A stretch of 64,000 nt of DNA from Firmicutes bacterium HGW-Firmicutes-14 (lineage in GTDB: Bacteria > Bacillota > Thermincolia > Thermincolales > UBA2595). The stretch lies in assembly GCA_002840275.1 (NCBI GenBank), contig PHAB01000002.1:281288-345287 (forward strand). The letters are read 5' to 3'. A model generated the notes under the pieces. That model was given only the letters and a program-made list of their open reading frames with translations, was not told where the DNA came from and searched no databases. The position numbers and the translations under genes are program-made. This document shows, piece by piece, positions 7,915 through 16,976 of this stretch (position 1 is the first letter of the stretch; each line of letters opens with the position of its first letter).

Positions 7915-9176
7915 ATATGATGAGTTATGATGTCGTTGTCATAGGCGGCGGCCCGGCCGGTATGGCAGCAGCACTGAAAAGCAAAGAATATGGCTGCACG
8001 GTGGCGCTGCTAGAACGGGATGCAGATCTCGGCGGGATATTGAACCAGTGTATTCACCCCGGTTTTGGAGTGGAATATTTTAAAGAAGAACTGGCCGGTC
8101 CTGAATATGCGGGACGCTTTACAGACTTGGTGAATTCAGCCGGAATTGATGTTTATATACAGACCATGGTCACAGCTGTTAACCCTGAACGTTCAGTCAT
8201 GGCAATCAATCAGAATGGGGTTATGCAGATTAGCGCTGGAGCTGTGGTTCTGGCCATGGGCTGCCGGGAAAGGACCCGGGGGGCGATCATGATTCCGGGA
8301 TACCGGCCGGCCGGGGTTATGACTGCGGGGATTGCCCAGCGTTATATCAATATTGAAAATCTGAAGCCTGGCAGCAAGGCAGTCATTGTCGGTTCGGGAG
8401 ATATTGGACTGATTATGGCCAGGCGGATGTATCTGGAAGGTATCCAAGTGCTTGGTGTATATGAGATTATGCCCTATGTCAATGGTCTCATCCGGAATGT
8501 AAAACAGTGCCTCGAAGACTTTGCTATCCCCCTTTATTTGTCTGAAACTGTTATTGATATTCAGGGGAAGGGCCGCCTGTCAGGAGTAGTAACTGCCAGG
8601 GTAGATGAAAACTTCCGGCCTGTCAGCGGTACGGAAAAACACATCGAATGTGACTTATTGCTGTTATCTGTGGGACTAATTCCGGAAAACGACCTTTCGG
8701 TACGGGTCGGTGTTGAGCTTAATACGGCCACCCAGGGACCTTTGGTAAACAACGGTCTGGAGACCAATGTCCCCGGTATTTTTGCCTGTGGAAATGTCCT
8801 GCATGTTCATGATGTTGTTGATAATGTTACCAGGGAAGCACTGAAAGCCGGTGAACAGGCAGCGCGTTATGCTAAAAAAACCGGTGTCAAACCTAAGGAG
8901 CCCAGGAAAATTTTAGCCGGGGAAAATATCCGTTATACCGTGCCCAACTACTATCACCCCGGTGCCGGCGAAAAGGTAGATATCTGTTTTCGGGTCAGCC
9001 GGCCGATCTCTGACGGGTATCTTGTGGTATCTTCCCCGGAACGGGTGATCCTGGAAGGTAAACCACGTGGCTTCAGACCGGGAGAGATGGAGAAGTTTAG
9101 CTTAAGCCCCAAGCTTCAGGGGAAGGACTGCTCAGATGTGATTTTGAGCGTAAGGAGGCGGTCCAATGGAAACTAA
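7911..9176 (+). CDS. GlpB-like FAD/NAD-dependent oxidoreductase subunit
   Basis: 421 residues of the pyridine-nucleotide-disulfide oxidoreductase fold. An FAD loop VVIGGGPAGMAAAL is at the N-terminus, a second nucleotide loop AVIVGSGDIGLIMARR near 160, and the FAD motif GIFACGNVLHVHDVVDN near 290. It overlaps the GlpA-like gene by four bases, and its own end overlaps the DUF1667 gene by eleven. This three-gene order recurs in Firmicutes glycerol and polyol loci. The expected job is electron transfer partner of the GlpA-like dehydrogenase. It has no clear membrane segment. Confidence 0.75.
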   Translation: MNMMSYDVVVIGGGPAGMAAALKSKEYGCTVALLERDADLGGILNQCIHPGFGVEYFKEELAGPEYAGRFTDLVNSAGIDVYIQTMVTAVNPERSVMAINQNGVMQISAGAVVLAMGCRERTRGAIMIPGYRPAGVMTAGIAQRYINIENLKPGSKAVIVGSGDIGLIMARRMYLEGIQVLGVYEIMPYVNGLIRNVKQCLEDFAIPLYLSETVIDIQGKGRLSGVVTARVDENFRPVSGTEKHIECDLLLLSVGLIPENDLSVRVGVELNTATQGPLVNNGLETNVPGIFACGNVLHVHDVVDNVTREALKAGEQAARYAKKTGVKPKEPRKILAGENIRYTVPNYYHPGAGEKVDICFRVSRPISDGYLVVSSPERVILEGKPRGFRPGEMEKFSLSPKLQGKDCSDVILSVRRRSNGN

Positions 9177-9546
9177 TCTTATTTGTATCAGCTGCCCTAA
9201 AGGATGCCACCTAAAGGTATCTTTGGCAGGAGAAAATATTCAGGAGGTCAAAGGCAATCGCTGTCCCCGGGGGAAGGAGTATGCTGAAAGTGAAATCAAA
9301 GACCCCCGGAGAGTTCTGACAACCACCGTTTTGGTTAAGGGAGGCCGGCTCCCGGTCATACCCGTCAAAAGCCAGACGGGTCTTCCCAAAGGGCTGATTA
9401 TCGCGGCCATGAAGATATTGCGGGAAACGGCTGTTTCTTCCCCGGTCAGGCGCGGAGATATAGTTGTAGAAAATATCCTGGGGACCGGGATTAATATTAT
9501 TGCTGCCAGGGATGTTGCATCTGCCGGCACCCAAAGTAAATATTGA
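9166..9546 (+). CDS. DUF1667 protein, small CxxC subunit of the dehydrogenase
   Basis: 126 residues. The start CISCPKGCHLKV and GNRCPRGKEYAESE carry four cysteines suited to a metal or iron-sulfur site, and DPRRVLTTTV is the usual DUF1667 signature. Genes of this family stand after GlpA- and GlpB-type flavoproteins. The eleven-base overlap with the upstream gene implies coupled translation and equal amounts. Its biochemical role is unproven; an electron-transfer subunit is the natural reading. Confidence 0.75.
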   Translation: METNLICISCPKGCHLKVSLAGENIQEVKGNRCPRGKEYAESEIKDPRRVLTTTVLVKGGRLPVIPVKSQTGLPKGLIIAAMKILRETAVSSPVRRGDIVVENILGTGINIIAARDVASAGTQSKY

Positions 9547-9644
9547 AAAGGTACCTAAACTAAGGTAAAATTATATATTAGGTAAATTCTAAACCCGCCT
9601 CGGATATTTTATGCAGACAGGGAAGTTGAGAGGGAAGTGAAACA

Positions 9645-10586
9645 ATGAAATATGACAGATTACACCTGATGACTAAAATCTGCTATTTTTATTATAATGA
9701 AGGACTGACCCAGTCTGAGATTGCCGCCAAGTTAAATATTTCCCGGCAAATGGCTTCCCGTCTGCTGCAAAAGGCAAAAGAGGAAGGAATTGTGGAGATT
9801 TATATCAAAAGCCCCGTAGTTAATATCGCTGATCTGGAAGTTAAGATAGAGAAGAAATTTGGATTGAAAGAAGCTATAGTCATACAAAATAACCAAATAT
9901 CCGGTGAGGAGTTGAAAGCAAAACTGGGTAATGCCGCGGCCGCATATCTTGAACATCAACTTACTCAAGGATTAAAAATCGGTGTAGGATGGGGTACAAC
10001 TCTTAGATACATGGCGGAACACTTCAACAAGCTTAATGTTTTTCCTTTAAAGGATATAAAGGTATATCAGCTTATTGGGGGAATTAACAATGTTGAATAC
10101 CATATCCTGGCCCAGGATATTGTCGCTCTTATCTCAAGTTCCCTGGGCGCTAAAGATTACTATATTCATGCACCATGTATTGTGGCTAACGAGGAAGTCT
10201 GTGACACCATAATGAGCGAAGGAGTAATCCGCGAAGTTTTGAAACAGTTTAATGGTATTGATTATGCATTTCTGGGTATTGGAACATTAGAGGACCCCAT
10301 AATTTCCAGGTTCCTTCAGCCGGAAGAGATTGAAAACCTGCGGGAACTGGGGGCTGTGGGTCAAATCTGTTTACGCTATTTTGATAATCAGGGGCAGTTT
10401 TTAACAGGAGCCTTAAATAAACGGGTTATCAGTGTCAGCGTTGAGCAGCTAAGCCAGATGAAAAATGTGGTTGCCCTGGCCGGTGGAAGTGACAAATTTG
10501 ATGCTGTACTGGGAATTCTGAAAAGCGGTCTTCTGGATGTATTGGTTACGGATGAGGAAACAGCACGGTTTGTGCTGGAAAACTAA
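9645..10586 (+). CDS. SorC/DeoR-family sugar-binding transcription regulator, EryD-like
   Basis: 313 residues. An N-terminal helix-turn-helix, YYNEGLTQSEIAAKLNISRQ near 15-35, is followed by ASRLLQKAKEEGIVEI and a large sugar-phosphate-binding domain with GVGWGTTLRYMAE near 115, DYAFLGIGTLE near 205 and VALAGGSDKFDAVLGILK near 275, all typical of the SorC family. EryD, the erythritol regulator, belongs to this class. It sits between the catabolic genes and the transporter genes, and palindromes at 1748 and 10830 are likely binding sites, relieved by a pathway sugar phosphate. The exact effector is not visible. Confidence 0.8.
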   Translation: MKYDRLHLMTKICYFYYNEGLTQSEIAAKLNISRQMASRLLQKAKEEGIVEIYIKSPVVNIADLEVKIEKKFGLKEAIVIQNNQISGEELKAKLGNAAAAYLEHQLTQGLKIGVGWGTTLRYMAEHFNKLNVFPLKDIKVYQLIGGINNVEYHILAQDIVALISSSLGAKDYYIHAPCIVANEEVCDTIMSEGVIREVLKQFNGIDYAFLGIGTLEDPIISRFLQPEEIENLRELGAVGQICLRYFDNQGQFLTGALNKRVISVSVEQLSQMKNVVALAGGSDKFDAVLGILKSGLLDVLVTDEETARFVLEN

Positions 10587-10619
10587 ACCGGACAAAAACT
10601 TCACATGGTTAACCTTAAT

Positions 10620-10677
10620 CCTCCCGATAGGCGTAAAACCGTTAGTCATTACGGTGCGTTTACCCGGAGGGTTTTTT
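10620..10677 (+). terminator. Terminator after the SorC-type regulator
   Basis: CCTCC at 10620 pairs with GGAGG at 10666. An inner stem GTAAA-ACCGT / ACGGT-TTTAC with a small bulge adds stability, and GTTTTTT follows. Confidence 0.7.
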
Positions 10678-10793
10678 ATGTTACAGATGCAGTACGGAAA
10701 TCTCGCGTGGTTGTAAAAAATTGGACTATAACGAAATTAAATAATTCGTGTAATAATTAAAAAAACATGCCAAACCAAGAAGGAATTCTCTAA

Positions 10794-10822
10794 TTGTGTG
10801 ACGAATATAGTGAGAATATGGT
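10794..10822 (+). promoter_or_regulatory. Promoter of the ABC transporter unit
   Basis: TTGTGT at 10794-10799, 17 bases, TATGGT at 10817-10822. The -10 block GAGAATATGGTT is also found at 4664-4675. The predicted start falls on the palindrome at 10830, so a bound repressor would block initiation. Confidence 0.5.
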
Positions 10823-10829
10823 TTTAATA

Positions 10830-10843
10830 TGAGAAATTTCTCA
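10830..10843. promoter_or_regulatory. Candidate operator, palindrome TGAGAAATTTCTCA
   Basis: Perfect 14-bp palindrome with the same arms as 1748-1761. It overlaps the predicted transcription start of the transporter genes. Confidence 0.6.
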
Positions 10844-10967
10844 AAAACATGGGTTTAGAGTTAGTTGAAAAAAGAATTTGGAAGGGGGTTGAGAAGCTAA
10901 TTAGGGGGAGAGTATTACTAATAAGTGTAATAGAGTACTTAAAACCAAATGAATGGGAGGTAAGAAA

Positions 10968-12365
10968 ATGCGAAGGTATCTTAAAAAAGTGTCATTTTTG
11001 CTCTTGCTAGTGTTTCTAGCGGTAACAGCCCTGGCCGGTTGCGGCGGCGCGAAAAGCGAAGATAAGGGCGGTCAGGCAGGGGGAGATAAGGCTTTTGACT
11101 GGAAGGCATATAGTGGAGAAACAATTAAGTTAGCCTTGGTTAAGCATCCATGGACCGATTCGGTTTTATTCCAACTGGATAGTTTCAAAAGTTTAACAGG
11201 AATTGATGTGCTATATGATGTATATCCGGAGGAAGAATTTTTCAACAAAATTACCGTGGTTCTGTCTTCCGGCTCCAGTGAATACGACGCATTTATGATT
11301 GGTCCTTACCAGATTTGGCAGTATGCTCCCGCTAATTGGCTTGAGCCTCTGAGCAGTTACATGAACAGCGAATCATTAACCGGTGCGGATTGGGATAAAG
11401 AAGATATTTATCCTAATATTCTGGGCACTGACGCATGGGACCTAAAAATGGGCAGTCAAGTGGGAACCGGCGAACAATGGGCGCTTCCTTTCGCTTTCCA
11501 TCTGAACGCGTTGCAGTACAGGAAAGACCTGTTCGAGAAATACGATCTTAAGGTACCCGAGACAATTGAAGACGTTATTGAGGTTGGTAAGGTGATCCAG
11601 CAGAATGAAAAGAACATGTATGGTATATCTGTACGTGGGACCAGAAGCTGGGCTACGATCCATCCCGGATTCTTAACAGGTTATCAATCATACGGAGCCA
11701 AAGATTTTGACAGCAATCTAAATCCAGCCATGAACAGCCCGGAAGCAGTTGCCATGGTTGAGGATTGGATCAAAATGGTTAAAGAAGTCGGCCCGCCTCA
11801 GTGGACAAACACAACGTGGTATGAGGTAACTAACTCCCTCGGTGGGGGCCAATCGGCTATGATTTATGATGCTGACGTATTGGGTTATTTTGTAAATTCT
11901 CCGGGCAGTTCAGACCAAGCCGGGAATATTGCCTGGGCGCCCGGACCGGGTAAAGATGGGCCTGCTCTCGAGCCTAACCTTTACACCTGGTCACTGTCCA
12001 TTAATTCCAAATCCAAGAATAAGGATGCCGCATGGTACTTCTTACAATGGGCAACCAGCAAGGAAGTGCAGCTGAAAGGCGCACTGGAAAAGGATCTGGT
12101 AAACCCGATCCGTAAATCTGTTTGGGAAAACCCTGATTTTAAGAAGCGGTTAGAAGGCTTCGATAATTATTATCAAACTTATCAGGAAATAATTGGTGGA
12201 GCTAATATTTATTACACTCCCGAACCATTGTTCTTCGAGACTACTACATTATGGTCTGAAGCCCTGCAGCAGGTTTACCTGGGACAAAAAACAGCTCAGC
12301 AGGCTCTGGACGGAGTGGCTGAGGAACTATCCAAAAGGCTTAAGGAACAAGGTTTAGGAAAATAA
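10968..12365 (+). CDS. ABC transporter solute-binding lipoprotein, CUT1 polyol/sugar type
   Basis: 465 residues, family-1 extracellular solute-binding protein. A signal peptide of about 22 residues ends in the lipobox ALAGC, so the mature protein is lipid-anchored outside the membrane. The body has typical landmarks: YPEEEFFNKITVVLSSG, YDAFMIGPYQIWQYA, WALPFAFHLNALQYRKDLF and NSKSKNKDAAWYFLQWATSK. ATG 10953 is possible, but GGGAGG at 10955-10960 serves ATG 10968. It is the first gene of the importer unit; a hairpin after it probably keeps its mRNA level above that of the permeases. The ligand is inferred to be the island polyol or a methylated form of it. Confidence 0.85.
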   Translation: MRRYLKKVSFLLLLVFLAVTALAGCGGAKSEDKGGQAGGDKAFDWKAYSGETIKLALVKHPWTDSVLFQLDSFKSLTGIDVLYDVYPEEEFFNKITVVLSSGSSEYDAFMIGPYQIWQYAPANWLEPLSSYMNSESLTGADWDKEDIYPNILGTDAWDLKMGSQVGTGEQWALPFAFHLNALQYRKDLFEKYDLKVPETIEDVIEVGKVIQQNEKNMYGISVRGTRSWATIHPGFLTGYQSYGAKDFDSNLNPAMNSPEAVAMVEDWIKMVKEVGPPQWTNTTWYEVTNSLGGGQSAMIYDADVLGYFVNSPGSSDQAGNIAWAPGPGKDGPALEPNLYTWSLSINSKSKNKDAAWYFLQWATSKEVQLKGALEKDLVNPIRKSVWENPDFKKRLEGFDNYYQTYQEIIGGANIYYTPEPLFFETTTLWSEALQQVYLGQKTAQQALDGVAEELSKRLKEQGLGK

Positions 12366-12373
12366 AATTGACT

Positions 12374-12453
12374 GGGGTCCCGAGAATGGCCTGAGACAAG
12401 AACAGCGGCAGCCAAAAGGTCGTATTAATTCAAGCACTTATTCTCGGGGCCCC
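12374..12453 (+). other. Inverted repeat between binding-protein and permease genes
   Basis: GGGGTCCCGAGAAT at 12374-12387 pairs with ATTCTCGGGGCCCC at 12440-12453 (one G-T pair), enclosing 52 bases. No T-run follows, so it is more likely an mRNA stabiliser or partial attenuator than a full terminator. Confidence 0.6.
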
Positions 12454-12502
12454 GATTAATTAAGCCAGGATAAACTAAGGCGAAAGTTGAGGGAGTGTTT
12501 TA

Positions 12503-13381
12503 ATGAGTGGCGGCAAACGAAGGAACTTAACTCCATACCTTTTGATTCTCCCTGCCTTTATCATTACCATCGGAATATTAGTGCCTTTTGCCATCAGTGC
12601 GTATTGGTCAATGACCAATTACAGCCTTAACAGGCCGGATTTTCATTTTACAGGTCTGAAGAACTATATAGATATGTTCAAAAGCAGGGTGTTTTGGAAT
12701 GCTACCCTGGTAACTTTTAAGTATGCCATATCTGCGGTAACGGTTGAATTAGGACTGGGTTTAGTAATTGCCCTGCTCTTAAACAGGGAGACCCTGATGA
12801 GTAAGATTTTGCGTCCACTGTTAATCCTGCCGCTAATGATTGCGCCGGTAATAGGTACATTGATGTGGAAATTAATGATGAGTCCCGAATTTGGGGTAGC
12901 TAACTATGTGTTAAGCTTTTTTGGACAGCGGAATTTCCCGTGGGCGGCATCGGCAAAATACGCCATGTTTAGCGTTGTGCTGGTAGATGTATGGATGTTT
13001 ACGCCCTTTATCGCTTTGCTCCTGCTGGCAGGTTTAAGGTCATTGCCAGTCCCTCCTTTTGAGGCGGCCAAGGTTGATGGGGCATCCAACTGGTTTGTAT
13101 TCCGGAACCTGACCCTGCCCATGCTTATGCCATACATCTTTATTACGATAATATTTCGGCTTGTCGATTCCCTAAGGGCCTTTGATATTCCCTTTGCTAT
13201 GACCAAAGGGGGCCCGGGGGATATCCTGATGACCTACCAGATAACGGCCTTTAACGAAGTTTTTACCTTTCTTAATGTTTCCAAAGGAGCGGCATACATG
13301 TTGGTTAACTGGGTCTTAATTTACGCAATCTGTTTCGTCCTGGTCGGCAAGCTGCAAAAATGGAGGGACAGAATAAATTAG
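12503..13381 (+). CDS. ABC transporter permease (MalF/UgpA type)
   Basis: 292-residue inner-membrane permease with about six membrane helices; the first is LLILPAFIITIGILVPFAIS near residue 12. The EAA loop that touches the ATPase is FEAAKVDGASNWFVFRNLTLP near 190. It ends within the start region of the second permease, so the two are coupled. It pairs with that permease to form the channel of the CUT1 importer. Confidence 0.88.
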   Translation: MSGGKRRNLTPYLLILPAFIITIGILVPFAISAYWSMTNYSLNRPDFHFTGLKNYIDMFKSRVFWNATLVTFKYAISAVTVELGLGLVIALLLNRETLMSKILRPLLILPLMIAPVIGTLMWKLMMSPEFGVANYVLSFFGQRNFPWAASAKYAMFSVVLVDVWMFTPFIALLLLAGLRSLPVPPFEAAKVDGASNWFVFRNLTLPMLMPYIFITIIFRLVDSLRAFDIPFAMTKGGPGDILMTYQITAFNEVFTFLNVSKGAAYMLVNWVLIYAICFVLVGKLQKWRDRIN

Positions 13382-13392
13382 GGGTGATGGAG

Positions 13393-14259
13393 ATGGTAAG
13401 CATTAAGAGGGGGAAAAATGATATCCTGGGCGATATATTACTGGGATTAATTTTCTTGTTTTTTATGTTCCCGATTTACTGGGTTTTCACCATGGCCTTT
13501 AAGTCCGATTCGGACATACTGATTTGGCCTCCGAAATTTATATTCTCACCGACCCTGGCCCATTTTAAGGCAATCTTATTTAACCAGCTATCTGAACAGT
13601 CGGTGGGGGCAACCACTACAGTAAACTACCTGGGTTATTTTAAGAACAGCCTGATTGTCAGTATATCTGCAGTGCTGATATCACTGGCAGTAGGGATTCC
13701 GGCAGCATATGCCTTTGCCAGGTATAATTTTAAGGGGCGTGAAAACCTGTTCTTTAACTTTCTGACTTTTCGTTTTGCCCCTGAAATGCTGGTAATTATA
13801 CCTATCTACCTTATATACCAGAGACTTGGGTTATATGATACTTATACCGGTCTTATCTGGGTATACCAGTTGATAACTTTGCCCATGATAATCTGGATTT
13901 TACGGGGATACTTTGAAGATGTCTCCGCGGATTTGGAGGATGCAGGGTTATTGGATGGTTACTCACGGTTGAATATAGCGGCCAGGATAGTACTGCCGAT
14001 AGTAAAGCCGGGCATAGCGGCCACCTCCCTTCTGACATTCATTTATGCCTGGAACAACTTTATATTTGGTATGATCCTCGGTGGGACAGGAGTACAGCCG
14101 GTGACTGTAGCCGCTCTACAGTTTATCTCTGCAGATAAACTGCGCTTTGGTGATATGGCGGCAGCGAGTATACTGGCAGCTCTGCCGATCATAATTCTGG
14201 CGGTCTATACGCAAAAATACCTAATTCGCGGTTTAAGTCTCGGCGCCGTAAAACAGTGA
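13393..14259 (+). CDS. ABC transporter permease (MalG/UgpE type)
   Basis: 288 residues with about six helices, starting DILLGLIFLFFMFPIYWVF. The EAA loop is LEDAGLLDGYSRLNIAARIVLP near 190. ATG codons at 13360 and 13387 are in frame, but AGGGGTG lies six bases before ATG 13393, which gives the usual short N-terminus. It is the second half of the translocation channel. Confidence 0.87.
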   Translation: MVSIKRGKNDILGDILLGLIFLFFMFPIYWVFTMAFKSDSDILIWPPKFIFSPTLAHFKAILFNQLSEQSVGATTTVNYLGYFKNSLIVSISAVLISLAVGIPAAYAFARYNFKGRENLFFNFLTFRFAPEMLVIIPIYLIYQRLGLYDTYTGLIWVYQLITLPMIIWILRGYFEDVSADLEDAGLLDGYSRLNIAARIVLPIVKPGIAATSLLTFIYAWNNFIFGMILGGTGVQPVTVAALQFISADKLRFGDMAAASILAALPIIILAVYTQKYLIRGLSLGAVKQ

Positions 14260-14268
14260 GGTGTGAAA

Positions 14269-15390
14269 ATGGGAGCAATAACTATAGAAGATCTAACAGT
14301 CCGATTTGGCGACCGTAAGGCTTTGGCATCAGTAAATCTGCAAATCAAAGAAGGAGAATTTTTCGTTATCCTGGGGCCTTCGGGGGCAGGGAAAACTACG
14401 TTGCTAAAAACAATAGCCGGGCTCATCCCGCCTTCAGAGGGAAGGGTATTATTCGGTGACAATGATGTAACCGGGATGCCCCCGGAAAAGCGCAATATTG
14501 CCATGACTTTTGAGCAGTATGCATTATATCCAAACTATAGTGTGATGGGAAATATCGCCCACCCACTGCGTGCACCGGGAAGTAAGCTCGAAAAACACAA
14601 GGTTCTGGACCGGGTCAATAAGATATCTAAAATGCTTCGTATCGACCACCTTTTGGACCGCCTGCCCAGGGAGTTGAGCGGGGGGCAGAAACAGCGTGTT
14701 GCTTTAGCCAGGGCTATGGTGCGGGAACCATATGCATTTTTGCTGGATGAGCCGTTGTCTCATGTTGATGCCCAGATACGGCAGCAGATGCGGGTGGAGT
14801 TAAACCGCCTGCAAGTCGAGGTATCGAATACTTCGGTATATGTTACTCATGATTACCAGGAAGCCCTGGCCTTAGGTGACCGGGTGGCCATAATTAACAG
14901 TGGTAAAATAGTGCAGGTGGGTACAGGGGAAGAGGTATATTACCACCCCAGGAATGAGTTTGTGGCACGTTTAGTTGGCCAGCCGCAAATCAATATTATA
15001 CCGGCAAGGGTATTTAACAGGGAAGATAAAATATATCTGGATGTCCTGGACGGGATGATGCAAATTGAACCACCGGCCGGGATAGTCCGGAAAATCTGCG
15101 AACAAGAGATAGAGGAAGTAAATGTGGGTATCAGAGCCCAGTTTATCACTCTTGAGGACGGGCCCGGCAGAGAAGGGTCTGTCTGGCTGGATGGAAAAGT
15201 CTATATATATGAGCCATTTGTAACCTACGGAATATTAACAGTTAATGTAAAACAACACCAGCTCTTCATTTTAACGGCACCTGACGGCGATTTTGAGATT
15301 GACCGGCCTGTACGGCTCGGGTTAGAAATATCAGAACTGATATATTTTAACAGTATTACAGGCGACAACCTTGAAGGGACGGGGGCATAA
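14269..15390 (+). CDS. ABC transporter ATPase 1 (UgpC/MalK type)
   Basis: 373 residues. Walker A GPSGAGKTTLLK near 36, Q-loop TFEQYALYPN, signature LSGGQKQRVALARA near 135, Walker B AFLLDEPLSH and switch His in VTHDYQEAL. A C-terminal regulatory domain follows. It is followed by a second, different ATPase; paired ATPases of this kind are known from glycerol-type (GlpS/GlpT) importers, which supports a small polyol as substrate. GAGGTG upstream favours ATG 14269 over GTG 14263. Confidence 0.88.
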   Translation: MGAITIEDLTVRFGDRKALASVNLQIKEGEFFVILGPSGAGKTTLLKTIAGLIPPSEGRVLFGDNDVTGMPPEKRNIAMTFEQYALYPNYSVMGNIAHPLRAPGSKLEKHKVLDRVNKISKMLRIDHLLDRLPRELSGGQKQRVALARAMVREPYAFLLDEPLSHVDAQIRQQMRVELNRLQVEVSNTSVYVTHDYQEALALGDRVAIINSGKIVQVGTGEEVYYHPRNEFVARLVGQPQINIIPARVFNREDKIYLDVLDGMMQIEPPAGIVRKICEQEIEEVNVGIRAQFITLEDGPGREGSVWLDGKVYIYEPFVTYGILTVNVKQHQLFILTAPDGDFEIDRPVRLGLEISELIYFNSITGDNLEGTGA

Positions 15391-16505
15391 TGGCTGAAGT
15401 ACGAATTGAACATGTTTATAAAACCTTTCGCAGTAAAGGCAAAGAGGTTGAAGCGGTAAAGGACCTGAACCTGACTATCAGGGACGGTGAATTTATGGTT
15501 ATCCTGGGCCCGTCCGGCTGCGGTAAAACAACGACATTACGAATGATAGTCGGTCTGGAGGATATAACCAGGGGCAAGATATATATAAAAGACCGCGCCG
15601 TAAATGACTTGACACCTCAGGAACGCAATATTGCCATGGCTTTTGAAACCTATGCCCTTTACAATCATTTATCTGTCAAAGAGAATCTGCTTTTCCCGTT
15701 AAAAGCCAGAAAAACACCGGCTGATGAGCAGGAGACAAGGCTGCATAAAATTGTGGAAATGCTGGAAATGGAAGACATTCTAAATATGAAACCTTCGCAA
15801 TTGAGCGGCGGACAGCAGCAGAGAGTGTCTTTGGGCCGTGCTTTGATCCGCCGTCCTGATGTGTTTTTCCTGGATGAGCCTTTGTCCCATTTGGATATAA
15901 ATCTGCGTATTAACGCCAGGAACAGGATCAAGAGACTGCATGCCGAATCAATGACGACCATGGTCCTGGTGACCCACGACCAGCTGGAGGCTATGGCTTT
16001 GGCTGACAGAATCGCCGTGATGAACTTTGCCGAATTACAACAAGTAGGTACACCAAGGGAACTGCTGGACCAGCCGGTCAACCTGTTTGTGGCGGGTTTT
16101 GTGGGTGAACCGGCAATTAACTTGCTTACCGGCAGGCTGATTTGTGAACAGGATGAAATTTACATAACTGATGATGCGAAGATCAGGCAAAAAACCGGAC
16201 TTAAAAAGATTGACGGAAGCGGCCAAATTGTATTGGGGATCCGGCCTCATGATTTAATAATATGCGGCGAAGGTGAAGCCGATTTGGCCGGACAAGTGGA
16301 AGTGGTTGAATTTTTGGGTGAACAGAAACAGATTACCTTCAGAGTCGGCGAAAATCTTTTGACGAGTATTGTATCTGTAAGTACCAAGTTTGAGCAGGGG
16401 CAGAATATTTACTTCCGGGTGCGGAATGGCAAGTTGCATGTATTTGATAAACAGACAGAACGAAGACTTGATTATCAGCATAAGGGGGTATCTGTATGCA
16501 GGTAG
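15390..16505 (+). CDS. ABC transporter ATPase 2 (UgpC/MalK type)
   Basis: 371 residues. Walker A GPSGCGKTTTLR near 38, Q-loop AFETYALYNH, signature LSGGQQQRVSLGRA near 135, Walker B VFFLDEPLSH and VTHDQLEAMALADRI. Its start shares the last A of the preceding stop codon. The two ATPases are clearly different proteins and probably act as a heterodimer under one permease pair. Confidence 0.88.
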   Translation: MAEVRIEHVYKTFRSKGKEVEAVKDLNLTIRDGEFMVILGPSGCGKTTTLRMIVGLEDITRGKIYIKDRAVNDLTPQERNIAMAFETYALYNHLSVKENLLFPLKARKTPADEQETRLHKIVEMLEMEDILNMKPSQLSGGQQQRVSLGRALIRRPDVFFLDEPLSHLDINLRINARNRIKRLHAESMTTMVLVTHDQLEAMALADRIAVMNFAELQQVGTPRELLDQPVNLFVAGFVGEPAINLLTGRLICEQDEIYITDDAKIRQKTGLKKIDGSGQIVLGIRPHDLIICGEGEADLAGQVEVVEFLGEQKQITFRVGENLLTSIVSVSTKFEQGQNIYFRVRNGKLHVFDKQTERRLDYQHKGVSVCR

Positions 16506-16945
16506 CGATAGGTTCCGACCACTTGGGTTTTGGATTGAAGGAACAGTTAAAAGAATATTTGCGGGGTCTGGGCTATGAAATTATTGACAAGGGCTGTTAT
16601 TCTACGGATCCGGTAAGTTATCCCGGAATTGCCAAAGAATTGGCTCTCAATATTGTGCAAAATGAAGCCGAACGCGGAATCCTGATTTGTGGGACCGGCA
16701 TAGGTATGGCTATGGCGGCAAATAAGGTTAAAGGTATTAGGGCGGCCCAATGCCACGATGTTTATTCAGCGGAGCGGGCGGCAAAAAGCAACAACGCCCA
16801 CATAATTACCATGGGGGCACAGGTGATAGGTCTGGAAGCAGCTAAGAAAGTTACGGAAACTTGGCTGTCCAGTTATTTTAGCGGTGGGCCCTCCCAGAAG
16901 AAGATCGAAGAAATTATGGAACTGGAAAACCTGGTTTCACTTTAA
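16496..16945 (+). CDS. RpiB/LacAB-family isomerase, EryI-like
   Basis: 149 residues of the RpiB fold: GSDHLGFGLKEQLKEYL at the start, the phosphate loop GILICGTGIGMAMAANK near 60 with the conserved Cys, QCHDVYSAERAAKSNNA near 90 and ITMGAQVIG. RpiB proteins interconvert ribose and ribulose 5-phosphate; EryI, a member, makes D-erythrose 4-phosphate in the erythritol pathway. Overlapping the ATPase gene by ten bases and followed by transaldolase, it probably serves the latter step. A ribose role cannot be excluded. Confidence 0.78.
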   Translation: MQVAIGSDHLGFGLKEQLKEYLRGLGYEIIDKGCYSTDPVSYPGIAKELALNIVQNEAERGILICGTGIGMAMAANKVKGIRAAQCHDVYSAERAAKSNNAHIITMGAQVIGLEAAKKVTETWLSSYFSGGPSQKKIEEIMELENLVSL

Positions 16946-16976
16946 TCAAAAATAATGATGGGAGGGTTTCTGATTT

